NCBI GenBank assembly: GCA_022820725.1
Contig: JAJEFA010000014.1
Span: 372,001 to 436,000 of the forward strand
Direction of reading: 5' to 3'
Source of the DNA: Candidatus Binatia bacterium
GTDB taxonomy: Bacteria; Desulfobacterota; Binatia; Bin18
DNA: 64,000 bases
A program made the position numbers and the translations under genes. Under the pieces are notes generated by a model. That model was not told the origin of the DNA. It was given only the letters and a program-made list of their open reading frames with translations, and did no database searches. The stretch's first letter is position 1. Each line of letters opens with the position of its first letter. Shown here piece after piece: positions 8,661 to 18,227 of the stretch.

Positions 8661-8718
8661 TCCCTTCCTCGACTTTGTCCTAATCGCTCGTAGTCGAAGG
8701 GAAGGAGTCAACAAGAAT

Positions 8719-10005
8719 ATGAGAGGAAGAGGAAGACGTGTTGCTAGGGCCCGTCTCATTACAGGAATTGTTATCAGTATGCTGGCGACTCCGGTGCTGG
8801 CCGATGAACTGAGCGAGTTACGCCAGCAACTCGCCGCGCAGCACAAGGTCATGCAGGCCCTTGAGAGCCGCATGATGGAGCTGGAGGCCAAGGAGAAGGA
8901 ACGGACCGAGAAGGGGGTTGATTTTGGTTATGCGGCCGGAACGCGGAAGCAAGGCTTTGCCGCGGAAGATGTGTATGACGGTGGCTTTTTCATTCGGAGT
9001 AAAGATGGGCGCTACTCGCTTAAGCTGAACGGTTTCCTACAGGCTCGATACACGCTGAGTGCGCCTGATACGGGGAAAAGTCGCAATAATTTCGACGTGG
9101 CCTTGGCCCGACTGGCGTTTTCCGGGAATATCTTTGATCCCAAAGTCGAATATTTCTTTCAGTATGAAGCGACCACTTTTGGCAACACCAACCAATCAAC
9201 CATGCTCGACTGGTGGATGCAGTATAGCCACTCCCAGTACCTGAAGGTACAGGCCGGTCGCTTTATTCTGCCCTATAGTCGCCAGTTCTACACCCACCCG
9301 GGGAATCTGCTGTTCACGGACTTATCAGAAGCGGATTATGCCTTTAATCTGCAACGCGCGGTCGGCGCGCATCTGAGCGGGAAAGTCGGGCGGTTGTCTT
9401 ACCATGCGCTGGCCACCAACAGTATCCGGGCGCTGGATGCAGGCGGCCAGCAGAACGCCGGCGCCGAAGTCGCCTGGCAGGGGCGCCTGGAATACGACAT
9501 TCTCGATCCCTACGGCTATCTGGAAAGCTCCCCGACCCCAGCCGCTACACCACAGTTGTCCCTAGGGATTGCCGCGGCCTTTAACCCGGTCGATCAGGCT
9601 TCCCGTTTTCAGAACGTGATGCCTGGCGACCGCACGACCAACGTCACCATCGACGGGGGCTTCCGCTATCAGGGCCTGAGCGTCCAGGCTGCGGGTTATT
9701 ATCGCCGTAATAACCTCGAAGCCATGGACGAGATCGGCCACGACTGGGGCTATTACGGCCAGATTGGGTACTATCTCACGGACAAACTGGAAATCGCCGG
9801 TCGCGTCTCCGGGGTGGATTTTCAGTTTGCCAATAACCCGAGAACGGCGGGCGATGTCCGGGAATATATGGGCGGTTTCAATTACTACCTGTATGGCCAC
9901 AACGTCAAACTCCAGGTGGACTACAGTTTCCTGGATGGCGACCCGTTTCTAGGCAAGAGCACGAGTGCCGATCGCTTCCGGGTGCAGACCCAAATCCTAT
10001 TCTAA
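8719..10005 (+). CDS. Outer-membrane porin, OprP/FmdC-like
   Basis: A 428-residue protein. A signal peptide ends around VLA-DELSE (residue 28), followed by a short coiled coil (LRQQLAAQHKVMQALESR) as in trimeric phosphate-selective or short-chain-amide porins. The rest is a strand-rich barrel with alternating aromatic residues, ending in a C-terminal phenylalanine (QTQILF) as expected for BAM substrates. It is the first gene of the rightward urea operon, which suggests that it admits urea or small amides through the outer membrane. Anion-selective porins of the same family are an alternative. Confidence 0.85.
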   Translation: MRGRGRRVARARLITGIVISMLATPVLADELSELRQQLAAQHKVMQALESRMMELEAKEKERTEKGVDFGYAAGTRKQGFAAEDVYDGGFFIRSKDGRYSLKLNGFLQARYTLSAPDTGKSRNNFDVALARLAFSGNIFDPKVEYFFQYEATTFGNTNQSTMLDWWMQYSHSQYLKVQAGRFILPYSRQFYTHPGNLLFTDLSEADYAFNLQRAVGAHLSGKVGRLSYHALATNSIRALDAGGQQNAGAEVAWQGRLEYDILDPYGYLESSPTPAATPQLSLGIAAAFNPVDQASRFQNVMPGDRTTNVTIDGGFRYQGLSVQAAGYYRRNNLEAMDEIGHDWGYYGQIGYYLTDKLEIAGRVSGVDFQFANNPRTAGDVREYMGGFNYYLYGHNVKLQVDYSFLDGDPFLGKSTSADRFRVQTQILF

Positions 10006-10036
10006 AGCAATACAAAAGTAGAGAAGGAGGAATTGA

Positions 10037-11380
10037 GTGATGATTCGAATGAACGATGTCCATGAACGTACGAAGCCTTTGACCGCGCGCTGGCGTTCCT
10101 CAATCGCCCTGATAGGACTGTTGGCTGGACTGTTCACCTGGCTGCCGGCTGCTCAGGCGGCCGAGTCCATTAAGGTTGGCATCCTGCACTCGCTGAGCGG
10201 GACGATGGCGATCAGTGAAACGTCGCTGAAGGATGTGGCCTTGATGGCGATTGAGGAAATTAACGAGGCTGGTGGGTTGCTGGGGCGTCCGGTTGAGCCG
10301 GTTGTGGTTGACCCGGCTTCGGACTGGCCACTTTTTGCCGAAAAAGCCCGTGAGTTGATCCAGCAGGAAAAAGTCGCCGTTGTCTTTGGCTGCTGGACCT
10401 CAGTGTCGCGCAAATCGGTCCTCCCCGTTTTTGAGGAGTTGAACGGCTTGCTCTTTTATCCGGTCCAGTACGAGGGTGAAGAGTCTTCTTTCAACGTGTT
10501 CTACACTGGTGCGGCGCCAAACCAGCAGGCTATTCCAGCCGTCGAGTATCTGATGAGCGAGGACGGCGGCGGAGCGGAACGCTTCGTGTTGCTGGGTACT
10601 GACTATGTCTATCCCAGGACGACGAATAAGATTCTCAATTATTTTCTGGAATCCAAGGGAGTGGCAAAAGCCGACGTCATGGAGCTCTATACGCCATTCG
10701 GCCACAGTGACTATCAGACCATCGTGGCTGACATCAAGAAATTCGCGGTTGGCAAACCGACTGCGGTTGTTTCGACGATTAACGGCGACTCAAACGTGCC
10801 GTTCTACAAGGAGTTGGCCAACCAGGGATTGAAGGCTGAGGATATCCCCGTTGTCGCCTTCTCGGTTGGCGAGGAAGAACTCCGGGGTATCGATACCGCC
10901 CCGCTCGTCGGTCATCTGGCGGCGTGGAATTATTTTATGTCGGTCGAGACCCCCGAAAATCAGGGCTTTGTGGCGAAGTGGAAAGCCTATGTGAAGAAAC
11001 ATCAGTTGCCTGGTGGCGATAAGCGGGTGACCAACGACCCGATGGAAGCCACCTATATTGGTATCCAGATGTGGGCCCAGGCCGTCGAGCAGGCTGGAAC
11101 GACCGACGTTGACGCCGTGCGTCAAGCCGTCGGTAATCAGGTGGTGCGCTCACCCTCCGGCTTTGACATCACCATGGACGCCAAGAACCATCATCTGCAC
11201 AAACCGGTCCTGATTGCCGAAGTCCGCGAGGACGGCCAGTTCGACATCGTCTGGAACACGGAAGGACCCATTCGAGCCCAGGCCTGGAGCCCGTTTATCC
11301 CGGATAGCGCCAAAAAGGTTGCCGACTGGACCTATCCCTGGGTGTGTGGTAACTGCACCGAGCCCAAGTTCAAAAACTAG
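10037..11380 (+). CDS. urtA: Urea ABC transporter, substrate-binding protein
   Basis: A 447-residue periplasmic binding protein with signal peptide (LIGLLAGLFTWLPAAQA, cleavage near residue 41). The mature part starts ESIKVGILHSLSGTMAISE, diagnostic for UrtA. FGCWTSVSRKSVLPV and NGLLFYPVQYEGEE are family signatures around the urea/amide pocket. The start is a GTG at 10037, or ATG three bases on; AAGGAGG at 10024-10030 suits either. It is followed by the two permeases and two ATPases in the standard urt order. Confidence 0.95.
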   Translation: MMIRMNDVHERTKPLTARWRSSIALIGLLAGLFTWLPAAQAAESIKVGILHSLSGTMAISETSLKDVALMAIEEINEAGGLLGRPVEPVVVDPASDWPLFAEKARELIQQEKVAVVFGCWTSVSRKSVLPVFEELNGLLFYPVQYEGEESSFNVFYTGAAPNQQAIPAVEYLMSEDGGGAERFVLLGTDYVYPRTTNKILNYFLESKGVAKADVMELYTPFGHSDYQTIVADIKKFAVGKPTAVVSTINGDSNVPFYKELANQGLKAEDIPVVAFSVGEEELRGIDTAPLVGHLAAWNYFMSVETPENQGFVAKWKAYVKKHQLPGGDKRVTNDPMEATYIGIQMWAQAVEQAGTTDVDAVRQAVGNQVVRSPSGFDITMDAKNHHLHKPVLIAEVREDGQFDIVWNTEGPIRAQAWSPFIPDSAKKVADWTYPWVCGNCTEPKFKN

Positions 11381-11460
11381 GGGCTCTCCCCTTGACGAAC
11401 CGGTAGCTGGAACGGAACCGGGGAGCGAATTCCCTGGTTCCGTTCCGTGGCTGAAACAGT

Positions 11461-13092
11461 ATGAATGTCCGATCCTTTCTCTTGTATCTGAGCGCCCTCC
11501 TGATGCTCGGCCTCCCGTCTCCCCCCGGTGCCGGCGCTGCGGGGGGAGACCTCGCCTCTCTCCTCCAGGGACTCGGAGCCAAGAGCCGCCGGGATGTCCG
11601 GCAGGCAATAACGGCGCTCGGTACGCTGAACGACCCGGCCGCGCTACCCGCTCTTGAGGCGTTGGGCGACCGGCGCTTGCGGGTCGATGAGGCCGGACTC
11701 GTCTACATCAAGGCCAAAGATAGCAGCCTGCGCGACGCGCTCAGTGGGGAGACCGTGGAGTTGGACGCGGCAACGTTGCGAACGCCTCGGATCAATAATG
11801 CCATTCGGCGAGCGCTCCGGCCGGTTATTGCCCAACTTCAGTTATACGCTCCCGACGCTGCCGTACGTCTGGCCGCAGCGGAAGAGCTGACCAAGCGTCC
11901 GCGGCCTGAGATGATGGACCCTCTGCAGGCTGCCCTGGAGCGTGAGACCGAAGCCCCCGTGCGGGACATCCTGGCCGTCGCTCTGGCGCAAATGCAGCTC
12001 CAGAGCGAAGACCAAACCGTGCGGCTTGCCGCCATTCGGATGATCGGTGAGTCGGGCAACCTGGGGCTACGGCCCCAACTGGAAGCTCTGGTCGCGACGC
12101 AAGAAGATGGTTCTTTTGTTGAGGCCGACCCGGAGGTGCGCGAAGCCGCCAAGGCCGCTCTGGCGAGCTTTGAACGCACCCAGTTCCTGATAAACAGCCT
12201 GGGGAATCTCTTTTATGGGGCGAGTCTGGGCAGTGTGTTGCTCCTGGCTGCCCTTGGTCTGGGGATCACGTTTGGCCTCATGGGCGTCATCAACATGGCC
12301 CACGGCGAGATGTTGATGCTTGGCGCGTACGCCAGCTACGTGGTCCAGGGCATCTTTCAAGAGAGCTTCCCGGCGTTGTTCGATTGGTATCTGGCGGTGG
12401 CGATCCCGGCCGCTTTTGGGGTGTGTCTGCTGACGGGGATGATCCTGGAGCGTGGAGTGATCCGCTTTTTATACGGCCGCCCCTTGGAAACCTTGCTCGC
12501 AACCTGGGGTATCAGCCTCGTGCTGATTCAGAGTGTGCGCCTCATCTTTGGGGCCCAAAATGTACAAGTAGCGAATCCGGCTTGGCTGTCGGGCGGTGTC
12601 GAAGTCCTGTACGGCGTGGTTTTGCCGTATAGTCGGCTGGCCATTCTCCTGTTTGTCGCGCTGGTGGTCGGCCTGGTCTGGCTCATTCTTCAGCGGACAC
12701 GCCTCGGTTTACAGGTCCGAGCCGTCACTCAGAACAGACCCATGGCCTCCTGCATGGGCATATCCGCGGGCCGCGTCGATATGTGGACCTTTGGCCTGGG
12801 TTCGGGTATTGCCGGCCTGGGTGGGGTAGCGCTGTCCCAGATTGGTAACGTCGGTCCGGAGCTCGGTCGCCTCTATATTGTGGATTCGTTCATGGTCGTA
12901 GTACTGGGTGGGGTCGGGAATATCGCCGGCACAGTAGTGGGTGCGCTGAGTCTGGGCTTGGTCAATAAACTCCTCGAACCGGTCGCCGGCGCGGTATTGG
13001 GAAAAATCGGTGTGCTCATTTTTATTGTCCTCTTCATCCAGCAGCGGCCCCAAGGCTTATTTGCACTCAAGGGCCGCTTAGCGGAAAGCTAA
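11461..13092 (+). CDS. urtB: Urea ABC transporter permease UrtB
   Basis: 543 residues: a signal-like N-terminus, then about 230 residues of HEAT-like helical repeats (for example DPAALPALEALGDRRLR and PEVREAAKAALASFE), then a LivH-type membrane domain of about eight helices with GVINMAHGEMLMLGAY. The extended soluble N-terminal region is normal for UrtB and absent from LivH. It forms the inner-membrane channel with UrtC. The ATG follows the urtA stop by about 80 bases. Confidence 0.93.
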   Translation: MNVRSFLLYLSALLMLGLPSPPGAGAAGGDLASLLQGLGAKSRRDVRQAITALGTLNDPAALPALEALGDRRLRVDEAGLVYIKAKDSSLRDALSGETVELDAATLRTPRINNAIRRALRPVIAQLQLYAPDAAVRLAAAEELTKRPRPEMMDPLQAALERETEAPVRDILAVALAQMQLQSEDQTVRLAAIRMIGESGNLGLRPQLEALVATQEDGSFVEADPEVREAAKAALASFERTQFLINSLGNLFYGASLGSVLLLAALGLGITFGLMGVINMAHGEMLMLGAYASYVVQGIFQESFPALFDWYLAVAIPAAFGVCLLTGMILERGVIRFLYGRPLETLLATWGISLVLIQSVRLIFGAQNVQVANPAWLSGGVEVLYGVVLPYSRLAILLFVALVVGLVWLILQRTRLGLQVRAVTQNRPMASCMGISAGRVDMWTFGLGSGIAGLGGVALSQIGNVGPELGRLYIVDSFMVVVLGGVGNIAGTVVGALSLGLVNKLLEPVAGAVLGKIGVLIFIVLFIQQRPQGLFALKGRLAES

Positions 13093-13096
13093 GCCA

Positions 13097-14293
13097 GTGG
13101 TGAGTTCTTCGTTATCTGAGACCTCTCCAGAGCCGCTGGTCGCCGACCCGTCAGCGCAGCCAGCGGAACAGCCTGAGCCGACCGGCTCCGTGCTGAAGAC
13201 CCTACAGCGGCTTCATACCCGAGGTGAGTGGAGCCTGATCGGGCTTCTCTTCTTCCTTGGGGTGATCGTCATTCCCGGCCTGAATCTTCTGCCGGCCGAC
13301 TCGGCCTTACACTTTCCGGACTATCTCATCCCGCTGCTCGGCAAATTCATGTGCTATGCCCTGGTTGCCTTGGCCGTGGATCTGATCTGGGGCTATGCCG
13401 GTATTCTCAGCCTGGGGCACGGCGTGTTCTTTGCGCTGGGCGGCTATGCCATGGGGATGTATCTGATGCGGGCCATCGGGACGGAGGGGGTCTATCGGAG
13501 CGAGCTGCCCGACTTCATGGTCTTTCTCGATTGGAAGGAACTGCCGTGGTACTGGTATGGGTTCAGCAACTTTGGTTTTGCCCTGGGGATGGCGCTCTTC
13601 GTCCCTGGAATACTGGCCTATATCTTTGGGTTTTTTGCCTTTCGCTCGCGGATTCGTGGAGTCTACTTCTCTATCATTACGCAGGCTATGACCTACGCGC
13701 TGATGCTGCTGTTTTTCCGCAACGACACAGGTTTCGGCGGGAATAATGGCCTCACCGATTTTAAGCGCTTGCTCGGGTTTTCGCTGCAAGAACCGACGAC
13801 CAAGCTGGGGCTCTACGTGACCTCTGTGGTAGTCCTGGTGCTCGCCTATCTGGCCTGCCGCTATCTGGTGACATCGAAGCTGGGGCGGGTACTCACGGCC
13901 GTTCGCGATGCGGAGAGCCGTTTGATGTTCTGCGGCTATAACCCGCATAGTTATAAACTCTTCCTCTGGACCCTGTCCGCGATGCTGTGTGGTCTGGCGG
14001 GCGCGCTATATGTCCCCCAGGTCGGGATTATCAACCCCAGCGAGATGCAGCCCGCCAATTCCATTGAGATGGCTATCTGGGTCGCGGTCGGTGGTCGTGG
14101 CACCCTGTCCGGCGCCCTGCTCGGCGCTTTTTTGGTCAATGGCGTCAAAAGCTGGTGCACGGCTGCGTTTCCCTATCTGTGGCTGTATATTCTCGGCGCA
14201 ATGTTTATTGTCGTCACCCTCTTTCTCCCTCGTGGTGTGGCCGGTCTGTTGCGTTGGCAGACTGAGTCCAATACCGGTGAGACGACGGGATAG
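13097..14293 (+). CDS. urtC: Urea ABC transporter permease UrtC
   Basis: A 398-residue LivM-type permease, with LIWGYAGILSLGHGVFFALGGYAMGMYL and about ten predicted membrane segments. The NPSEMQPANSIEMAIWVAVGGRG stretch near the C-terminus matches UrtC. Translation probably starts at GTG 13097, four bases after the urtB stop, implying translational coupling. Confidence 0.93.
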   Translation: MVSSSLSETSPEPLVADPSAQPAEQPEPTGSVLKTLQRLHTRGEWSLIGLLFFLGVIVIPGLNLLPADSALHFPDYLIPLLGKFMCYALVALAVDLIWGYAGILSLGHGVFFALGGYAMGMYLMRAIGTEGVYRSELPDFMVFLDWKELPWYWYGFSNFGFALGMALFVPGILAYIFGFFAFRSRIRGVYFSIITQAMTYALMLLFFRNDTGFGGNNGLTDFKRLLGFSLQEPTTKLGLYVTSVVVLVLAYLACRYLVTSKLGRVLTAVRDAESRLMFCGYNPHSYKLFLWTLSAMLCGLAGALYVPQVGIINPSEMQPANSIEMAIWVAVGGRGTLSGALLGAFLVNGVKSWCTAAFPYLWLYILGAMFIVVTLFLPRGVAGLLRWQTESNTGETTG

Positions 14294-14304
14294 GTGCCGG
14301 TCAT

Positions 14305-15129
14305 ATGAATCGGGATATGCCAGAGGAAACAATCGATCAGGGTGGCAGCCCGTCGATGGCCCATGTGGTCCGGCCCGGCCTGGATACCAGCCACGGCGTC
14401 ATGCTCTATGTTGAAAATGTGACCGTAAGCTTCGATGGCCTGAAAGCCCTGAATGCGCTGACGCTGTATCTCAACGCCGGTGAGCTCCGCTGCCTGATTG
14501 GCCCCAACGGAGCCGGTAAAACAACTCTGCTGGATGTCATTACCGGCAAGACACGGCCGGATACCGGTACGGTGTTTTTTGGCAATAACCTGGATCTGAC
14601 GCAACTCTCGGAGTACGAAATCGCCCTGGCCGGAATCGGCCGGAAGTTTCAGCGCCCGACCGTCTTCCACGGCCATACTGTTTTTGAAAACCTTGAGTTG
14701 GCCATGCAGGCGAGTAAAAAGGTGTGGCACAGCCTGCTCGCCCGGCTGAGCCGTACGCAACACGACCGTATTGCCTCAACCGCTGACATGATCGGCCTCC
14801 TCGATCAGCTGTACACCCGCGCTGGGCTGCTCTCGCACGGACAAAAGCAGTGGTTGGAACTCGGTATGCTGCTGATTCAAGACCCCCAGTTGCTGTTGGT
14901 GGACGAGCCTGTGGCCGGTATGACCCACCAGGAGACCGAACGAACGGCCGAACTGCTGGTTTCGCTGGCCGGCAAACATACCGTTGTGGTGGTCGAACAC
15001 GACATGGAGTTTGTCCGCAGTCTGGCCCGGACGGTGACGGTCCTGCACGAGGGCAGCGTCCTGGCCGAGGGCAGTATGGAAGAGGTGCAGAGCGACCCGC
15101 GTGTGGTCGAGGTCTATTTGGGGGCCTAG
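14305..15129 (+). CDS. urtD: Urea ABC transporter ATP-binding protein UrtD
   Basis: A 274-residue ABC ATPase of the LivG type. Walker A is GPNGAGKTTLLD, the signature is LSHGQKQWLELGMLL (the SHGQKQWLE variant is typical of UrtD), Walker B is LLLVDEPVAGM and the H-loop is VVVEHDMEFV. It starts 11 bases after urtC and ends 16 bases before urtE. The N-terminal 30 residues before YVENVTVSF are longer than usual and may be partly untranslated. Confidence 0.93.
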   Translation: MNRDMPEETIDQGGSPSMAHVVRPGLDTSHGVMLYVENVTVSFDGLKALNALTLYLNAGELRCLIGPNGAGKTTLLDVITGKTRPDTGTVFFGNNLDLTQLSEYEIALAGIGRKFQRPTVFHGHTVFENLELAMQASKKVWHSLLARLSRTQHDRIASTADMIGLLDQLYTRAGLLSHGQKQWLELGMLLIQDPQLLLVDEPVAGMTHQETERTAELLVSLAGKHTVVVVEHDMEFVRSLARTVTVLHEGSVLAEGSMEEVQSDPRVVEVYLGA

Positions 15130-15145
15130 CGGGCCGAGGACGACG

Positions 15146-15841
15146 ATGATCCGCATTCACGACCTGAATCAATATTATGGCGAGAGTCATATTTTATGGG
15201 ATGTTGACCTCCACATCCCGGCCGGGTCCTGCACCTGCCTGATGGGCCGGAACGGAGTCGGCAAGACCACGCTGCTCAAGACCATCATGGGTATCTTGCC
15301 CATCGCCTCCGGCAGCCTCCAGTTTGAGGCCACCGAGCTGACGCGTCGTCCGGCGGCGCTACGGGCGCGCCTCGGCATCGGCTATGTTCCCCAGGGCCGC
15401 GAGATCTTTTCGCAACTGACCGTTGAGGAAAACCTGCGCGTCGGTCTACCGGCGCGGCGTGATGCGGTCGGGGCTATCCCCGAGTCGGTATTCCACTACT
15501 TTCCCGTGCTCAAGCAAATGCTCGGACGGCGGGGCGGGGATCTGTCCGGCGGACAGCAGCAGCAGTTGGCCATCGGCCGTGCCCTGGTCCTGAATCCGAA
15601 GCTGCTGATCCTGGATGAGCCAACCGAAGGCATTCAGCCCAATATCGTCCAGGAGATCGGCGATATCCTGCTGCGGCTTAACCAAGAGGAAAACCTGACC
15701 ATTCTGTTAGTCGAGCAGAAACTTCCATTTGCCCGCCGGGTGGCGGATGCCTTTGCTGTGATGGAAAAGGGCAGCGTGGTTGCCGACGGACCCATCACTG
15801 CCTTGACGGATGATATTGTCCGGCAGCACTTATCAGTCTAG
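15146..15841 (+). CDS. urtE: Urea ABC transporter ATP-binding protein UrtE
   Basis: A 231-residue LivF-type ATPase. Walker A is GRNGVGKTTLLK, the signature LSGGQQQQLAIGRAL, Walker B LLILDEPTEGIQP. The motif LNQYYGESHILWDV close to the start is characteristic of UrtE. The open frame extends upstream to 15101 inside urtD, but the ATG at 15146 gives the normal N-terminus. It pairs with UrtD to power urea import. Confidence 0.93.
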   Translation: MIRIHDLNQYYGESHILWDVDLHIPAGSCTCLMGRNGVGKTTLLKTIMGILPIASGSLQFEATELTRRPAALRARLGIGYVPQGREIFSQLTVEENLRVGLPARRDAVGAIPESVFHYFPVLKQMLGRRGGDLSGGQQQQLAIGRALVLNPKLLILDEPTEGIQPNIVQEIGDILLRLNQEENLTILLVEQKLPFARRVADAFAVMEKGSVVADGPITALTDDIVRQHLSV

Positions 15842-15857
15842 GCGCTCGCCAAACGAC

Positions 15858-15910
15858 AAAGAGGAAATCTGCCCTCCAACAGCGCGTAGATGCTGGACAT
15901 GTTTCCTCTT
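15858..15910. repeat. R1 palindromic element, copy between urtE and ureA
   Basis: Left arm AAAGAGGAAATCTGCCC is mutated relative to the consensus; right arm GGACATGTTTCCTCTT. Loop CTCCAACAGCGCGTAGATGCT keeps the TCCAA and AGATGCT ends. It lies 16 bases after urtE and 12 before the ureA start. Confidence 0.85.
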
Positions 15911-15922
15911 CGGAGAACGGAT

Positions 15923-16225
15923 ATGCATTTTACTCCGCACGAACAAGAGAAGCTGATGATCTATCTTGCCGCTCAACTGGCCCGTGAACGGCAGGCGCGC
16001 GGGCTGAAGCTGAACTATCCTGAAGCTATGGCCCTGATTACCAGCGCGGTGCTGGAAGGGGCCCGGGACGGTCAATCCGTATCGGAGCTGATGTCATACG
16101 GCGCGACCATCCTCGGTCGGGACGATGTAATGGACGGGGTGGCCGAGATGCTCGATCTGGTGCAGGTCGAGGCCACCTTTCCGGACGGGACCAAGCTGGT
16201 CAGCGTCCACCAGCCGATTCGCTAG
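15923..16225 (+). CDS. ureA: Urease gamma subunit
   Basis: A 100-residue gamma subunit beginning [20 protein letters not shown], with [21 protein letters not shown] and [16 protein letters not shown]. Length and sequence are standard. The frame stays open upstream to 15890, but that part is R1 sequence; ATG 15923 gives the canonical N-terminus. R1 elements flank the gene on both sides. Confidence 0.95.
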   Translation: MHFTPHEQEKLMIYLAAQLARERQARGLKLNYPEAMALITSAVLEGARDGQSVSELMSYGATILGRDDVMDGVAEMLDLVQVEATFPDGTKLVSVHQPIR

Positions 16226-16279
16226 AAAGAGGGAACGTGTCTTTCAATAGACTAAAAAAGATGGACACGTTTCCTCTTT
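16226..16279. repeat. R1 palindromic element, copy between ureA and ureC
   Basis: Arms AAAGAGGGAACGTGTC and GGACACGTTTCCTCTTT. It starts at the base after the ureA stop codon and ends 16 bases before ureC, so it lies within a polycistronic message. Confidence 0.92.
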
Positions 16280-16295
16280 AGATGAGGAGAGACGG

Positions 16296-18014
16296 ATGAG
16301 TCAGACGATTGAACACCGCCGGTATGCCGCCATGTTCGGGCCGACCGTTGGCGACCGGGTCCGGTTGGCCGATACCGATTTGATAATTGAAGTCGAGCAG
16401 GATCATACGCAGTTCGGGGATGAGGTGAAGTTCGGCGGCGGCAAAGTCATTCGCGACGGGATGGGGCAGTCGCCCGTCCAGACCTCAACCCAAGGCGCGC
16501 CGGACTTGGTGATTACCAATGCGACCGTGGTTGACCACTGGGGCATTGTAAAAGCCGATGTCGGGGTGAAAGACGGCCGGATTTGCGGCATCGGCAAAGC
16601 CGGTAACCCCCTGCTGATGGAGGGTGTCTCGCCCGAACTGGTCATTGGTCCTGGGACGGAGATTCTGGCCGGCGAGGGCAAGATTCTGACCGCGGGCGGC
16701 ATCGATGCACACATTCATTTTATCTGTCCCCAACAGATCACCGAAGCGCTGGCGTCGGGCATCACCACCATGTTCGGCGGGGGAACTGGCCCGGCCACCG
16801 GGACCAACGCGACCACCTGTACCCCAGGGCCGTGGAATATCGCTCGGATGCTCGAATCGATTGAGGACTTCCCCATGAATCTGGGCTTTCTGGGCAAGGG
16901 TAATGCCTCGCGTCCCGATGCCCTACGAGAGCAGCTCGAAGCCGGCGCCATGGGGCTTAAACTCCACGAAGACTGGGGCTCGACGCCCGCCGCGATTGAC
17001 TGTGCGCTCTCCGTGGCCGACGACTATGATGTCCAGGTCGCTATCCACACCGATACCTTAAACGAGACCGGCTATGTTGAGGATACGATCGCAGCGTTTA
17101 AGGATCGCGCCATCCACACCTACCATACCGAGGGAGCGGGCGGGGGACACGCGCCGGACATTATCAAGGTGTGCGGGTTCCCGAACGTGCTGCCGTCATC
17201 AACAAATCCAACCCGGCCCTTCACCGTCAATACCATAGACGAACACCTTGATATGTTAATGGTCTGCCACCATTTGGACCCTGGTGTTCCCGAAGACGTG
17301 GCGTTTGCCGAGTCGCGTATTCGGCCGGAAACGATTGCGGCCGAGGACGTGCTGCACGATATGGGCGCCTTCAGCATGATGGCGTCGGACTCGCAGGCCA
17401 TGGGCCGCGTCGGAGAAGTGATTCTCCGCACCTGGCAAACCGCCCATAAGATGCGAGTCCAGCGCGGCCGCCTCCCGGAAGAGGCAGGAGAGAACGATAA
17501 TTTTCGGGTCAAACGCTATATTGCCAAGTACACCATCAACCCGGCGCTGACCCACGGCATCGCCCATGAGGTGGGCTCGATTGAGGTGGGGAAGCTGGCC
17601 GACCTGGTAGTGTGGGAACCGAAATTTTTTGGCGTGAAGCCGGAACTGATTCTCAAGGGTGGCTTCATTGCCTGGGCGGCCATGGGCGATCCCAACGCCT
17701 CCATTCCGACTCCCCAACCGGTGTTCGGACGGCCAATGTTTGGTCACCTGGGTCGGGCCCCGGCCTCGCTGTCCATGAGCTTTGTTTCGCGTGCCGCCTA
17801 CGAAAACGGCCTGGGTCAGCGCTTACGACTCCAGAAACCGCTCGTCCCGGTCCGGGGCTGCCGGAGCGTTGGGAAAAAAGACTTGGTCCACAATCAGGCC
17901 CTGCCGGAGATAGAGGTCAACCCGGAGACCTACGTCGTGAAAGCCAACGGTGAAATACTCACCTGCGAACCGGCTCAGGTCCTCCCCCTCGCCCAGCGCT
18001 ATTTTCTCTTCTGA
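16296..18014 (+). CDS. ureC: Urease alpha (catalytic) subunit
   Basis: 572 residues, full length. Nickel ligands are visible: H139 and H141 in GGIDAHIHF, the carbamylated K222 in [11 protein letters not shown]251 in [10 protein letters not shown] and H277 in [15 protein letters not shown], plus the flap cysteine-histidine C324-H325 in MVCHHLD. It hydrolyses urea to ammonia and carbamate in the cytoplasm. The preceding GAGGAGAGACGG supplies the ribosome site. With ureB and the accessory genes on the opposite transcript, the enzyme set in this window is complete. Confidence 0.97.
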   Translation: MSQTIEHRRYAAMFGPTVGDRVRLADTDLIIEVEQDHTQFGDEVKFGGGKVIRDGMGQSPVQTSTQGAPDLVITNATVVDHWGIVKADVGVKDGRICGIGKAGNPLLMEGVSPELVIGPGTEILAGEGKILTAGGIDAHIHFICPQQITEALASGITTMFGGGTGPATGTNATTCTPGPWNIARMLESIEDFPMNLGFLGKGNASRPDALREQLEAGAMGLKLHEDWGSTPAAIDCALSVADDYDVQVAIHTDTLNETGYVEDTIAAFKDRAIHTYHTEGAGGGHAPDIIKVCGFPNVLPSSTNPTRPFTVNTIDEHLDMLMVCHHLDPGVPEDVAFAESRIRPETIAAEDVLHDMGAFSMMASDSQAMGRVGEVILRTWQTAHKMRVQRGRLPEEAGENDNFRVKRYIAKYTINPALTHGIAHEVGSIEVGKLADLVVWEPKFFGVKPELILKGGFIAWAAMGDPNASIPTPQPVFGRPMFGHLGRAPASLSMSFVSRAAYENGLGQRLRLQKPLVPVRGCRSVGKKDLVHNQALPEIEVNPETYVVKANGEILTCEPAQVLPLAQRYFLF

Positions 18015-18169
18015 AAGACGGTAAATATAAGTTTAAATTATAAACAAAACAAATTTAATTCAGGTAAACTTATCTTGTAAAAGCCATGCACCTCGGCTAT
18101 AGTTCCTCTCATTGAACAAATCGTTCAGGTCATCATCGTCAGGTCCTCCCCGTCCTGAGGATGATTTAA

Positions 18170-18216
18170 GGCTCGCAGGTTTCCCCTCCTTTCCCCTGCG
18201 GGCCTTTTCTTTTTCT
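18170..18216 (+). terminator. Terminator of the urea operon
   Basis: Ten-pair stem GGCTCGCAGG / CCTGCGGGCC (18170-18179 and 18195-18204) followed by TTTTCTTTTT. A second stem, ATCATCGTCAGG / CCTGAGGATGAT, sits just before it (18133-18165). Upstream the ureC-thiolase gap is AT-rich and has a 9-bp inverted repeat (ATAAGTTTA 18027-18035, TAAACTTAT 18065-18073) of unknown meaning. Confidence 0.8.
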
Positions 18217-18227
18217 GGTCCTGGGGA

